Assembly: GCA_050185195.1 (NCBI GenBank)
Contig: JBFWZQ010000003.1
Coordinates: 62,001 to 126,000, forward strand
Length of the DNA stretch: 64,000 nucleotides
Source of the DNA: CADEFQ01 sp050185195
Lineage (GTDB): Bacteria > Pseudomonadota > Gammaproteobacteria > Steroidobacterales > Steroidobacteraceae
Reading direction: 5' to 3'
Shown here: positions 33,905-43,624 of the stretch, in pieces
Position numbering within the stretch: the first letter of the stretch is position 1
Layout: each line of letters starts with the position of its first letter
Notes under the pieces: model-generated
Database searches by the model: none
Told to the model about the DNA's origin: nothing
Seen by the model: the letters and a program-made list of their open reading frames with translations, nothing else
Translations under genes and position numbers: made by a program

Positions 33905-34153
33905 TCAGCGGACGCGGGTGACGCCACCCAGCTCGCTGCCGTAGCGCCGCAACACGTCGAGCACCGCTCCATCGGCTGCGTCGCGTGCGCTGCCCGCCCG
34001 CGCGACCGGCGCGTTGCCGGGCAGGGCGGACGCCGCGACCGGCAGGGCGGCGACGATCGACACGCCGCCCACGACGGCCGTGCGCAGGAACCTGCGCCGT
34101 GCCACCTTTTCGGGTGCCTGCGCGCCATCCATCGGGGTTTGCCTTGATGTCAT
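33905..34153 (-). CDS. 82-residue Tat-signal small protein
   Basis: The N-terminus carries a twin-arginine motif ARRRFLRT and a hydrophobic stretch (VVGGVSIVAALPVAASA), a good Tat signal. Cleavage near ASALP would leave only about 38 residues (GNAPVARAGS to LGGVTRVR), with one possible amphipathic helix (AVLDVLRRYGSEL). It lies 12 bases after the receptor gene and has a GAGGG ribosome site, so it is probably real. No family is recognised. Small Tat substrates often act as partners of larger cofactor proteins, but no such partner with its own Tat signal is in this operon. Confidence 0.7.
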   Translation of the reverse strand: MTSRQTPMDGAQAPEKVARRRFLRTAVVGGVSIVAALPVAASALPGNAPVARAGSARDAADGAVLDVLRRYGSELGGVTRVR

Positions 34154-34165
34154 GTCAATCCCTCA

Positions 34166-36439
34166 CTATTTGCCGAAATTCGCAGAGAAGCGCACACCAT
34201 AGGTGCGGAAGCTGGGCACGACGCCGGCGCCATTCGTGAAGCCGAAATCGTAGGTCGATGTGTAGTACTCGTCATCGAAGGCATTCTCGACGTAAGCCAC
34301 GATGCGATAGCGGTCGTTACTGGCCCCGACACGGAAATTCCAGACGTCACGCGCCGGGATCTCGAACGGGAAGCGCGCCCCGAGCATGGCGCCCGCCGTG
34401 CCGTTGACGTCATAGAACTGCTTGTCCTGGTGGCTGAACTCGGCACGCAGGAAGCCTTCCCAGTCGTTGCCCAGCTGCATCGTGTACTGACCGTCCGCGC
34501 TCAGGGTCAGTTCCGGCGCCTTCGGCAACGGCTGCCCCGTGAGGTCGACCTCGCCAAAGCCGGTGACCGCGCCGGAGAAATCCTTCCATTCGGTATCGAG
34601 GTAGCCGACATTCAGCCCGAGTTGCAACTGCGGAACCGGCAGGGCCGCGACCCCGAGCTCGAGGCCCTGGCTGCGCGCCTTGGCGCCGTTGCTGATGCCC
34701 GTCACGCTGCGCAGCGCGCCGTCCTCGTCGACGATCAGCCTGCTGGCATTGACCTGCACGTCCTGCCAGTCGATCAGGAAGGCCGCCATGTTCACCTGCA
34801 GCCGGCGGTCGAGCAGCATCGACTTGACGCCGACCTCGTAGTTCCAGAGCGTCTCGGCATCGAACTTGTTGACCGGGTCCGTCGGTGTCGTCAGCTCGAG
34901 GTTGATGCCGCCCGATTTCCAGCCCTTTGCGACGGTCGCATACAGGTTGACGTCGTCCGTCACCGCGAAGCTCGCGGCGAAGCGCGGCGAGACGTCGTCC
35001 CAGGAATCGGATGCGCCCTGCGGCGCCAGCAGCGACTCGAAGTCGATCTTCGTGTCGCGCCGCTCGATCTCGTCTTCCGACCAGCGTGCGCCGGCCGTGA
35101 GCGTCAACCGGTCGGTGGCTTCCCAGCTGCCTTCCGCGAACAGTGCCTTGCTCGTGATCTCGCGCTTCATCGTGCTCAGCTCGATGATGAAATGCGGGAA
35201 CACCCCGAAGGCCGCGAGCGTCGTCGGATCGGTGCCGAAGTTGATCGACTCGATCTCGTCGTGCTTGTCCCGCGCGAGGATGCCGCCGACGATCCAGTGG
35301 AAGCGGCCGTCGCCGCTCGACTGCAGGCGAAACTCCTGGCTCACCATGGACTTCTCGATGTCCTCGAAGTCCTCGTTGACGACATCGAGGCTGCCCATGT
35401 CGAGTTCGCCGTCGCGGTGGAAATCCGTCTTCGCGTAGCCGGTCACGCTCGTGAAAGTCACGCCCTCGCCCTGCCACACGACGTTGGCCGTGTAGATCTG
35501 GTATTTGTCGTCGACCTGCAACGGGTTGTTGTGGTCGTAGTAGCGGCGGTTCTGCGGATAGAGGCCGTTCGCGATGTCGTGCGGGCATTGCGCGGAAACG
35601 ACCGAGCACAGGAAGCCGCCGATCGCGCCGGGCACGTACGCGCCCGTGCTGATCAGGCCGAGGTCGTCCTGCGTCTCGTCGTTGAACGTCGCCGCGAGGT
35701 CGATCGTGAGCCGGTCGGTCGGCAGGAAACGCGCGGCGATCCGGCCGTAGCGGTGATCGTAGCCATTGCTGCCGCCGACCGCGTTCGTGTTCTTCGCATA
35801 CCCGTCGCCCTGCTCGTACTTGCCGCTCGCGCGCAGCATGAAGCGGTCCGACACCGGCACGTTGATCGTGCCCGACGCCCCGAGGCTGTCGAAGCGGGAG
35901 TACTCGAGCGCGACATTGCCGCCGAACTGCGCATCGGGCTTGTTCGTCGTCAGGCTGATCACGCCCGCCGACGCGTTGCGGCCGAAGAACGTGCCCTGCG
36001 GCCCGCGCAGCACCTCGATGCGCGCGACATCGACGAGCTGCGGGTTGATGGTGGCCCGCGTGACATTGAAGTCGTCGATGTAGAAGCCGTAGGAGGACGA
36101 GTCGCCGCCCACGTTGCTGATGCCGCGGATCGACAGGCCGTGGCTCGATGTCGACACGTTGCCCGAGCGGGTCGCGCCCTGGCTGATGCTCAGGTTCGGC
36201 GCCTTCGCGACATAGTCCTCGACGGCCTCGATCTGGTTCGTCTCGATGGAACTGGCGGTGAATGCCGAAATGCTGATCGGCACCTTGCCCAGCGATTCGT
36301 CGCGGCGCTGTGCCGTCACGACGATCTCCTCGAGCGACCCTTCCGTGGCCTGGGCACCCGCGGGCCCGGCCATCAGCAACATGGGCACCGCCGACACGAT
36401 GGTCACGGCGGCAACGATTGGGCCCTTTCGCACGTTCAT
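34166..36439 (-). CDS. TonB-dependent outer-membrane receptor (cluster 1)
   Basis: 757 residues. A Sec signal peptide (MNVRKGPIVAAVTIVSAVPM, cleavage near GPAGAQA) is followed by a TonB-box-like EEIVVTAQRR, a plug domain (about 45-165, with VEVLRGPQGT-like EVLRGPQGTFFGRNASAG) and a 22-strand barrel ending in RFSANFGK. Such receptors import siderophores, vitamins, peptides or other large molecules using TonB energy. No FecR/sigma pair or SusD homologue is present. It is the first gene of a five-gene minus-strand operon and diverges from a MarR gene across a 156-base AT-rich region. Confidence 0.93.
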   Translation of the reverse strand: MNVRKGPIVAAVTIVSAVPMLLMAGPAGAQATEGSLEEIVVTAQRRDESLGKVPISISAFTASSIETNQIEAVEDYVAKAPNLSISQGATRSGNVSTSSHGLSIRGISNVGGDSSSYGFYIDDFNVTRATINPQLVDVARIEVLRGPQGTFFGRNASAGVISLTTNKPDAQFGGNVALEYSRFDSLGASGTINVPVSDRFMLRASGKYEQGDGYAKNTNAVGGSNGYDHRYGRIAARFLPTDRLTIDLAATFNDETQDDLGLISTGAYVPGAIGGFLCSVVSAQCPHDIANGLYPQNRRYYDHNNPLQVDDKYQIYTANVVWQGEGVTFTSVTGYAKTDFHRDGELDMGSLDVVNEDFEDIEKSMVSQEFRLQSSGDGRFHWIVGGILARDKHDEIESINFGTDPTTLAAFGVFPHFIIELSTMKREITSKALFAEGSWEATDRLTLTAGARWSEDEIERRDTKIDFESLLAPQGASDSWDDVSPRFAASFAVTDDVNLYATVAKGWKSGGINLELTTPTDPVNKFDAETLWNYEVGVKSMLLDRRLQVNMAAFLIDWQDVQVNASRLIVDEDGALRSVTGISNGAKARSQGLELGVAALPVPQLQLGLNVGYLDTEWKDFSGAVTGFGEVDLTGQPLPKAPELTLSADGQYTMQLGNDWEGFLRAEFSHQDKQFYDVNGTAGAMLGARFPFEIPARDVWNFRVGASNDRYRIVAYVENAFDDEYYTSTYDFGFTNGAGVVPSFRTYGVRFSANFGK

Positions 36440-36540
36440 GTGGTTTCCCCCGGCCTCGGCTGCAGTTGGATTCAGTCTCGACTAGCCTGCTCGACCCGCC
36501 GCCGGCTGCTCCTGGCATGCCGGCTCGCGGGATCCATGCC

Positions 36541-36590
36541 CGTATACATACATGATAATACATATGACATGCAAATCATGTTATAAATCG
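36541..36590. promoter_or_regulatory. AT-rich divergent control region with MarR-type inverted repeats
   Basis: In this GC-rich DNA the block is strikingly AT-rich. ACATGAT (36550-36556) and ATCATGT (36575-36581) form an inverted repeat, and ACATG-N5-CATGT lies inside it at 36567-36581. ATGCAAAT occurs at 36569-36576. TATAAA (36582-36587) lies eight bases before the MarR ATG. A dimeric MarR regulator encoded next door is the natural candidate to bind here and control both directions. Confidence 0.5.
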
Positions 36591-36595
36591 CCCCC

Positions 36596-37096
36596 ATGGC
36601 GAGAACCACGGGCGCCGCGCGGCGCAACAACGAAAACCCTTCGCCGAACGCCGCGGAGCTGCACGGCGACGGCTGGCTCGAAAGCTTCATCCCCTACCAG
36701 CTCTACAAGGCCACCAACGGCCTCGGCCGGCTGCTGCGGCAGCGGCTGCGCAAGTCCGGCATCAACCTGACGCGCTGGCGGGTACTCTCCGTGCTGAAGG
36801 CCTATGGGCCGTTGAGCATCGGCCAGATCGCGGCGGCCACCGCGATGGAGCAGCCGACCCTCAGCCGGGTCGTCGACCAGCTGGCTTCCGAAAAACTGGT
36901 CGCGCGGCGCACCTCGCAGACCGATTCGCGCTTCGTGCACGCGAGCCTGACACCCGCGGGTGAAGAGGCGTTCCACGCCATCGCGCCCGCCGCGCAGCAG
37001 CACGAGCATCGGGCCCTGCGGGGATTCACGCAGGCGGAGATCCGCACGCTGCGCGGCCTGCTGCACCGCCTCCAGCAGAACATCGACGAAGACTAG
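36596..37096 (+). CDS. MarR-family transcriptional regulator (cluster 1)
   Basis: 166 residues with a winged helix: LTRWRVLSVLKAYGPLSIGQIAAATAMEQPTLSRVVDQL followed by the DSRFVHASLT wing and a C-terminal dimerisation helix. MarR proteins usually repress their own and adjacent genes and respond to phenolic or similar ligands. It is divergent from the receptor operon and precedes the M19 dipeptidase gene by five bases, so it likely regulates both directions. Confidence 0.9.
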   Translation: MARTTGAARRNNENPSPNAAELHGDGWLESFIPYQLYKATNGLGRLLRQRLRKSGINLTRWRVLSVLKAYGPLSIGQIAAATAMEQPTLSRVVDQLASEKLVARRTSQTDSRFVHASLTPAGEEAFHAIAPAAQQHEHRALRGFTQAEIRTLRGLLHRLQQNIDED

Positions 37097-37101
37097 GCGG
37101 G

Positions 37102-38361
37102 ATGCCCGGCGGCCTCCTCAGCCTCGCCGCGGTGCTGGCAAGCCAGGTGCACTGCGCCGTCCTCGCGATCGATTCCCATGTCGACGTGCCCCGCAAATTC
37201 GCGACGGCCGAGGTCGATCCCGGCGTCGATGGCAGCGCGCAACTGACCTTGCCGAAGATGCGCCGCGGCTGCCTGGACGCGGCGTTTTTCGTGGCGGCCG
37301 TGGGCCAGGACGAACGTACGCCCGCCGGCTACCAGCGCGCCTGGGACGCAGCCCGCGAGATGATCGCCGGCGTGCACCGCATGGTGGAGCGCTATCCGCA
37401 GCAGATCGCCCTGGCGGGCACCGCCGACGACATCACCCGGCTCGCATCCGAAGGCCGGCTGGCCGCGGTGATCGGGCTCGAGAACGGCTATCCGGTCGGC
37501 GAAGACCTGGGACGCGTCCGTGAGCTGTACCGCCTGGGCGTGCGCTACATCACGCTGACGCACGTCGGTCACAACGCGATCGCGGATTCCTCCGTTCCGA
37601 TCCGCGAGCTCGGCGACCGGGAGGCGGAGCACGGCGGCCTGAGCCCGTTCGGCCGCCGGCTGATCGCCGAGATGAACTGCCTCGGCATGATGGTGGACGT
37701 CTCGCACACGTCGCGCGCCACCACGCTGCAGGCGATCGAGGCCAGCCGCGCGCCGGTGATCGCCTCGCATTCGGGCGCCCGCGCGGTCGCGGACACGCCC
37801 CGCAACCTCGATGACACGGCACTGCGCGCGCTGGCGGCACGCGGCGGCGTCGTGCAGGTGGTCGGCTACAGCAGCTACGTGAAGCCGAACGACCCGGCAA
37901 AAGACCGCGCCATCGCGCAGATCGCGCGGGAAATGGGACTCGACGGCCCGTTCGCCTGGGCCCGGGTGCCGAACGCCACGCTGGTCGCGTTCGGCGACCG
38001 GCTCGTGCAACTGGATGGCCGCTGGCCACGCGCGGGCGTCGCGGATTTCGTCGATCACATCGACTACATCGTGGCGCTCGTCGGCATCGACCACGTCGGC
38101 GTCGGCTCGGATTTTTATGCCGGGGGCGGCGCCGCGAGCGGCGGGCTCGCGGGCTGGATGGATGTGTCGCAAGGCGCGCACATCACCGCCGAACTGCTGC
38201 GGCGGGGCTACGACGCAGCGGCGATCGCGAAGATCTGGGGCGGCAACCTGCTGCGCGTCATGCGTGCAGCGGAGGCCGTTGCGCGCGGCTGCCCGCGAAC
38301 GGCGGCGCCTACGGCGCCCGCCGCGGCTGGCAATGCCGCCACAGCAGGTACGCGCCACTGA
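37102..38361 (+). CDS. M19-family (renal-type) dipeptidase
   Basis: 419 residues. The di-zinc ligands of membrane dipeptidase are all present: His26 and Asp28 in IDSHVD, a glutamate in IGLENG, and histidines in VDVSHTS and IASHSGA. The N-terminal ~20 residues are hydrophobic but lack a basic start, so export is uncertain. It hydrolyses dipeptides, including those with a D-residue. It follows a MarR regulator and overlaps the convergent amino-acid permease gene by 53 bases at the 3' end. A second M19 gene (50226-51404) lacks the HxD pair. Confidence 0.9.
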   Translation: MPGGLLSLAAVLASQVHCAVLAIDSHVDVPRKFATAEVDPGVDGSAQLTLPKMRRGCLDAAFFVAAVGQDERTPAGYQRAWDAAREMIAGVHRMVERYPQQIALAGTADDITRLASEGRLAAVIGLENGYPVGEDLGRVRELYRLGVRYITLTHVGHNAIADSSVPIRELGDREAEHGGLSPFGRRLIAEMNCLGMMVDVSHTSRATTLQAIEASRAPVIASHSGARAVADTPRNLDDTALRALAARGGVVQVVGYSSYVKPNDPAKDRAIAQIAREMGLDGPFAWARVPNATLVAFGDRLVQLDGRWPRAGVADFVDHIDYIVALVGIDHVGVGSDFYAGGGAASGGLAGWMDVSQGAHITAELLRRGYDAAAIAKIWGGNLLRVMRAAEAVARGCPRTAAPTAPAAAGNAATAGTRH

Positions 38362-39688
38362 GCGCCGCGAGCCAGGGAACACCGACGATCCAGGCAATGT
38401 TCCAGAATTCGCGGTCGAGTCCCATGGTCACGAGTATCGCGACCAGCAGGCCGATCGCGACGATCTGCAGCCACGGGAACAGTGGCATGCGCACCGGCAG
38501 GTCCGCGACGACCTGGCGCCTGCGAAACTGCAGGTGGCTCACGAGGATGAAGATCCAGACCGTCAGGCCGCCGAACAGCGCGATGCCGAACAGGTAGTTG
38601 TAGGCGAGCGGCGTCAACCTGGAGACCGCCGCGGCCAGCAGGATGCACACGCCGGACACCACGGTGGCGGCCACGGGCGTGCCCTTGTCGCCGAGCCGGC
38701 CGAGCACTGCCGGCGCATACCCGCCGCGCGCGAGCGAGAACAACATGCGCGAGGTCAGGTAGAGGTTGGTGTTCATGCTCGACAGCGCCGCCGTGATGAC
38801 GACGAAGTTCATGATGCCCGCGGCATGCCTGACGCCCGCGTGCTCGAAGACCCGCACGAAGGGACTCTGCTCCACGACCTTCGCGCCGGCCTCGGTCCAG
38901 GGCAGGATCGCGACCATGATGCCGAGCGCGAGCACATAGAACAGCAGCAGCCGCAGCGCCATGGTGCGCAGGGAGCGCGGGATCGAAACGCGCGGATCGG
39001 CGGCCTCGCCCGAGGTGACCGCAACGACCTCGATGCCATAGAAGGAGAAGACCGCGATCAGCACTCCCATCCAGACGCCCGACCAGCCGTGCGGCATGAA
39101 GCCGCCGGGCAGCTTCGTCAGGTTGTCGAGGCCCACCGCCTCGGTGCCGATCCCGAAGACATGGGACAGGCCGAACACGATGAACAGCACGATCGCCGTC
39201 ACCTTGATGAACGTGAACCAGTATTCGAACGTGCCGAAATTCTTGACGGCCAGCGAATTCACGTAGACGAGCACGAAGGCGAAGCCCACCGACCACAGCC
39301 AGATCGGCACGCTCGGGAACCAGAAACTCATGTAGATGCCGACCGCGACCGCCTCGCTGCCGATCGCCACCACCTGGGACATCCAGTACGTGTAGCGCAC
39401 GACGAAGCCGGACCACGGCCCGAGGTACATCTCGGCATAGACACCGAAGGAACCAGCGGCCGGGTGCACGACGGCCATCTCCGACAGGCTGAACACCATC
39501 ACCATCGCGATGAACGCGGCGACCAGGTAGCTCAGCAGCACGGCCGGGCCGGCATAGCCGATCGCGATCCCGCTGCCCATGAACAGGCCGGTGCCGATCG
39601 CGCCGCCGAGCCCGATCATGACCATCTGCGCCGACGTGAGCGTCTTGCGCAGGCCCTGCTCGCGCCCGATCACATGCTGGTTCGTCAT
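38309..39688 (-). CDS. APC-superfamily amino acid permease
   Basis: 459 residues from the ATG at 39688, with about 12 hydrophobic helices. The N-terminal signature is QMVMIGLGGAIGTGLFMGSG, the substrate-binding unwound helix typical of AAT-family proteins. SFYGIEVVAVTSGEAADP is another hallmark. It imports amino acids with protons at the inner membrane, and the neighbouring dipeptidase would provide the substrates. A promoter TTGCAT-N16-TACCAT lies upstream. Confidence 0.93.
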   Translation of the reverse strand: MTNQHVIGREQGLRKTLTSAQMVMIGLGGAIGTGLFMGSGIAIGYAGPAVLLSYLVAAFIAMVMVFSLSEMAVVHPAAGSFGVYAEMYLGPWSGFVVRYTYWMSQVVAIGSEAVAVGIYMSFWFPSVPIWLWSVGFAFVLVYVNSLAVKNFGTFEYWFTFIKVTAIVLFIVFGLSHVFGIGTEAVGLDNLTKLPGGFMPHGWSGVWMGVLIAVFSFYGIEVVAVTSGEAADPRVSIPRSLRTMALRLLLFYVLALGIMVAILPWTEAGAKVVEQSPFVRVFEHAGVRHAAGIMNFVVITAALSSMNTNLYLTSRMLFSLARGGYAPAVLGRLGDKGTPVAATVVSGVCILLAAAVSRLTPLAYNYLFGIALFGGLTVWIFILVSHLQFRRRQVVADLPVRMPLFPWLQIVAIGLLVAILVTMGLDREFWNIAWIVGVPWLAALSGAYLLWRHCQPRRAP

Positions 39689-39732
39689 CGCCCCGATCCG
39701 AGTTCGTTGTCCGCACGCGGCCCCTGCCCGGC

Positions 39733-39760
39733 ATGGTACGAACATCATATGAGAATGCAA
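39733..39760 (-). promoter_or_regulatory. Candidate sigma-70 promoter for the APC permease
   Basis: On the minus strand TTGCAT (39760-39755) and TACCAT (39738-39733) are separated by 16 bases, giving a predicted leader of about 38 bases to the ATG at 39688. The -35 lies in AATGCAAGTAAT (39754-39765), a 12-base sequence repeated exactly at 49671-49682. Confidence 0.45.
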
Positions 39761-39804
39761 GTAATTACCGGCGACGCGGGCGGCAGCGCGCAAGCGCCGG
39801 ATTA

Positions 39805-39845
39805 GCCCGCCGGCCCTACGACGCAACGGCCAGCCGCAGGCGGGC
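39805..39845. repeat. Inverted repeat upstream of class V aminotransferase gene
   Basis: GCCCGCC (39805-39811) and GGCGGGC (39839-39845) are exact reverse complements. The right arm is followed by TATGCT (39850-39855), a possible plus-strand -10. In GC-rich DNA such repeats can be chance. Confidence 0.25.
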
Positions 39846-39882
39846 CCCCTATGCTTGGCGGGAGCAACAGGAGGGCTACGGC

Positions 39883-41109
39883 ATGCACACGGCGCATTCG
39901 ACCAGGGTGGACTGGGATTCGGTGCGCGCGCAGTTCCCGGGGCTCGCCGATCGGGTATTCCTCGACGCCGCCTGCGTGAGCCTGTTGCCGCAAAGTGCTG
40001 GCAAGGCCGTGCAGGACTTCTGTGCCGAGCTGGTCCGGCCACGCGCACGCAATGCCACCGCCCACCACCTCTGGATGGACGAACAGAAGGCCGCCGCCGT
40101 GCCGCAGCTCGCCACCCTGCTCGGCGTGGACGCCCAGCGCCTCGCCCTCGTGGAAAGCACCTCGCACGGCCTGAACATCGCCGCCCAGAGCATTCCCTGG
40201 CGGGAAGGCGACGAAGTGCTGATGTGCGACCTCGAGTTCCTGCAGGTGGCCATTCCATTCGTGCAGCTCGCGGGCCGGCACGGGGTGCGGCCGGTTTTCC
40301 TGCGACACCGCGCTGGCGTGGTGGACGCCGCGAGCTTCGCGGCCGCGATGTCGCCGCGCACCCGCGCGGTCGTGCTGAGTTCCACCCAATGGAGCAACGG
40401 TTACCGCATCGACCTGACCGCCGTCGCGGAGGCCTGCCGTCGCGTGGGCGCGTGGCTGGTCGTCGACGCCATCCAGCAGGCCGGCGCGGTGCCGGTCGAA
40501 ACCGAGGGCGTCGACTTCCTGGTCGCAGGGGGCCACAAGTGGCTGAACGCACCGATGGGCACGGGCTTCATGTGCGTGTCGGCGCGTGTCCTCGACACGC
40601 TCGAGCCGGCCAGCTGGGGTTACCTCTCCCTCGCGCCCCCCAAGGGCGGCTGGAACAACTACTTCACGACACCGTCGATCACGCCGGATCGCCAGTACGA
40701 GTTCACGCGATCGGCGCAGCGCTTCGAGGTGGGTGGCACCGCCAACTACCCGGGCGCCATCGCACTCGCGGGCTCGGTACGGCTGCTGAACGGCATCGGT
40801 GCCCGCGAGGCCGCCGAACGAGTATGGGCACTCGGCGATCGCCTCATCGAGGGCCTGCGCCGCCTCGACGTGCGCCTCGAGACCCCGTTCGGGCGCGAAC
40901 ACCGTGCCGGCATCATTTCCTTCACGTGCGGTTCGCGCGAACGGGACACCGCCTGCCATGCCTACCTGCTGGCGCAAGACGTGTGTGTCGCGCAGCGTTA
41001 TACCTCCCATACGGGCGGCATCCGCGCCAGCGTCCACTATTTCAACGATGCGGGCGACATCGATCGACTGCTCGCCTCGGTCGCGGAGTTCCTGCGCACC
41101 CGGCATTGA
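39883..41109 (+). CDS. Class V aminotransferase-family PLP enzyme
   Basis: 408 residues from the ATG at 39883, preceded by AGGAGG. The PLP lysine is in VAGGHKWLNAPMGTGF and the PLP-contacting aspartate in WLVVDAIQQAGA. It resembles isopenicillin-N epimerase/kynureninase-type enzymes, and no desulfurase cysteine loop is obvious. hutC follows 62 bases downstream in the same direction, so a link with histidine or urocanate catabolism is possible. The exact substrate is unknown. Confidence 0.8.
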   Translation: MHTAHSTRVDWDSVRAQFPGLADRVFLDAACVSLLPQSAGKAVQDFCAELVRPRARNATAHHLWMDEQKAAAVPQLATLLGVDAQRLALVESTSHGLNIAAQSIPWREGDEVLMCDLEFLQVAIPFVQLAGRHGVRPVFLRHRAGVVDAASFAAAMSPRTRAVVLSSTQWSNGYRIDLTAVAEACRRVGAWLVVDAIQQAGAVPVETEGVDFLVAGGHKWLNAPMGTGFMCVSARVLDTLEPASWGYLSLAPPKGGWNNYFTTPSITPDRQYEFTRSAQRFEVGGTANYPGAIALAGSVRLLNGIGAREAAERVWALGDRLIEGLRRLDVRLETPFGREHRAGIISFTCGSRERDTACHAYLLAQDVCVAQRYTSHTGGIRASVHYFNDAGDIDRLLASVAEFLRTRH

Positions 41110-41171
41110 CTCCGCTGCAGCGCCACCACATCCTGCGTGCCACCCCCTGCGAGGACGCGGCACTCCGTTCC

Positions 41172-41873
41172 ATGGCGCCCCAACCCATCTACCAGACAGT
41201 CCTGCAGCATCTCCTCAAGCAGATTTCGCAGGGGCGTTTCAAGCCGGGCAGCCGCCTGCCCTCCGAGAACGACCTCGTGCGGCAGTTCGGCATTTCGCGC
41301 ATGACGGCCAACCGCGTGCTTTCGCTGCTCGCGGCGGATGGCGTCGTGACGCGCATCGCCGGCGTCGGCACTTTCGTGGCCGAGCCGCGCGTGCATTCGC
41401 ACCCGCTGCAGGTCACGAGCATCGCCGACGAGATCCGCGCGCGCGGTCATGCCCATGAATGCCGCGTCCTGAAACTCGAATCGACCCGGGCGAACGCGGA
41501 GTGGGCCGAGCGCTGCGACGTGCCGGCCGGCACGCGCCTCGACCATTCGCTGCTGCTGCACCTCGAGAACGGCACGCCGCTGCAACTCGAGGATCGTTAC
41601 GTGAACCCGAAGCTCGTGCGCGACTACCTGCGCCATGATTTCACCCGGACGGTTCCCCACGCCATCCTGATGGGCGCGGCGCCCATCCAGCACGCCGAGC
41701 ACACGGTGCGCGCCGTGTGCCCGGACACCGCGCTGCGCCGGCTGCTGGCGCTCGGCAAGTCCGAAGCCTGCCTGCTCGTGCGGCGACGCACCTGGAGCGA
41801 CCGGCAGGTCGTCAGCGCCGCCGACCTGTACCACGCCGGCTCCCGCTATGAACTGACCGGGCAGTTCAGGTAG
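41172..41873 (+). CDS. hutC: Histidine utilization repressor HutC (GntR family)
   Basis: 233 residues. An N-terminal GntR winged helix (GRFKPGSRLPSENDLVRQFG, SRMTANRVLSLL) precedes a UTRA-type effector domain (LESTRANAEWAERCDVPAGT, LEDRYVNPKLVRDY). Residues such as DRYVNP and the placement before hutU identify HutC, whose inducer is urocanate. A near-palindromic TTGTCTATACAA lies 92 bases before hutU, just after this gene. Confidence 0.92.
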   Translation: MAPQPIYQTVLQHLLKQISQGRFKPGSRLPSENDLVRQFGISRMTANRVLSLLAADGVVTRIAGVGTFVAEPRVHSHPLQVTSIADEIRARGHAHECRVLKLESTRANAEWAERCDVPAGTRLDHSLLLHLENGTPLQLEDRYVNPKLVRDYLRHDFTRTVPHAILMGAAPIQHAEHTVRAVCPDTALRRLLALGKSEACLLVRRRTWSDRQVVSAADLYHAGSRYELTGQFR

Positions 41874-41909
41874 GCGCCCGGGGAGGCCCGACGCCCGGCC
41901 CGGGCTGCA

Positions 41910-41938
41910 TTGCGCAGTTGTCTATACAAGTCTATACT
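41910..41938 (+). promoter_or_regulatory. hut promoter with HutC-type operator
   Basis: TTGCGC (41910-41915) and TATACT (41933-41938) are separated by 17 bases, a good sigma-70 promoter for hutU-hutH. The near-palindrome TTGTCTATACAA (41918-41929) lies in the spacer. The 7-mer TCTATAC is repeated at 41921-41927 and 41931-41937, ten bases apart. This matches the TGTnTAnACA style of HutC sites in Pseudomonas. Bound HutC would block the promoter. Confidence 0.65.
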
Positions 41939-41965
41939 GGCCGCACACTGCCAGAGGTACGCGAC

Positions 41966-43620
<1,655 letters not shown>

Positions 43621-43624
<4 letters not shown>

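Noticed and set aside
34410..36586. Long open frames on both strands across receptor 1
   Set aside because: Shadow frames of the TonB-dependent receptor, Arg-rich and without signal peptides or domains.
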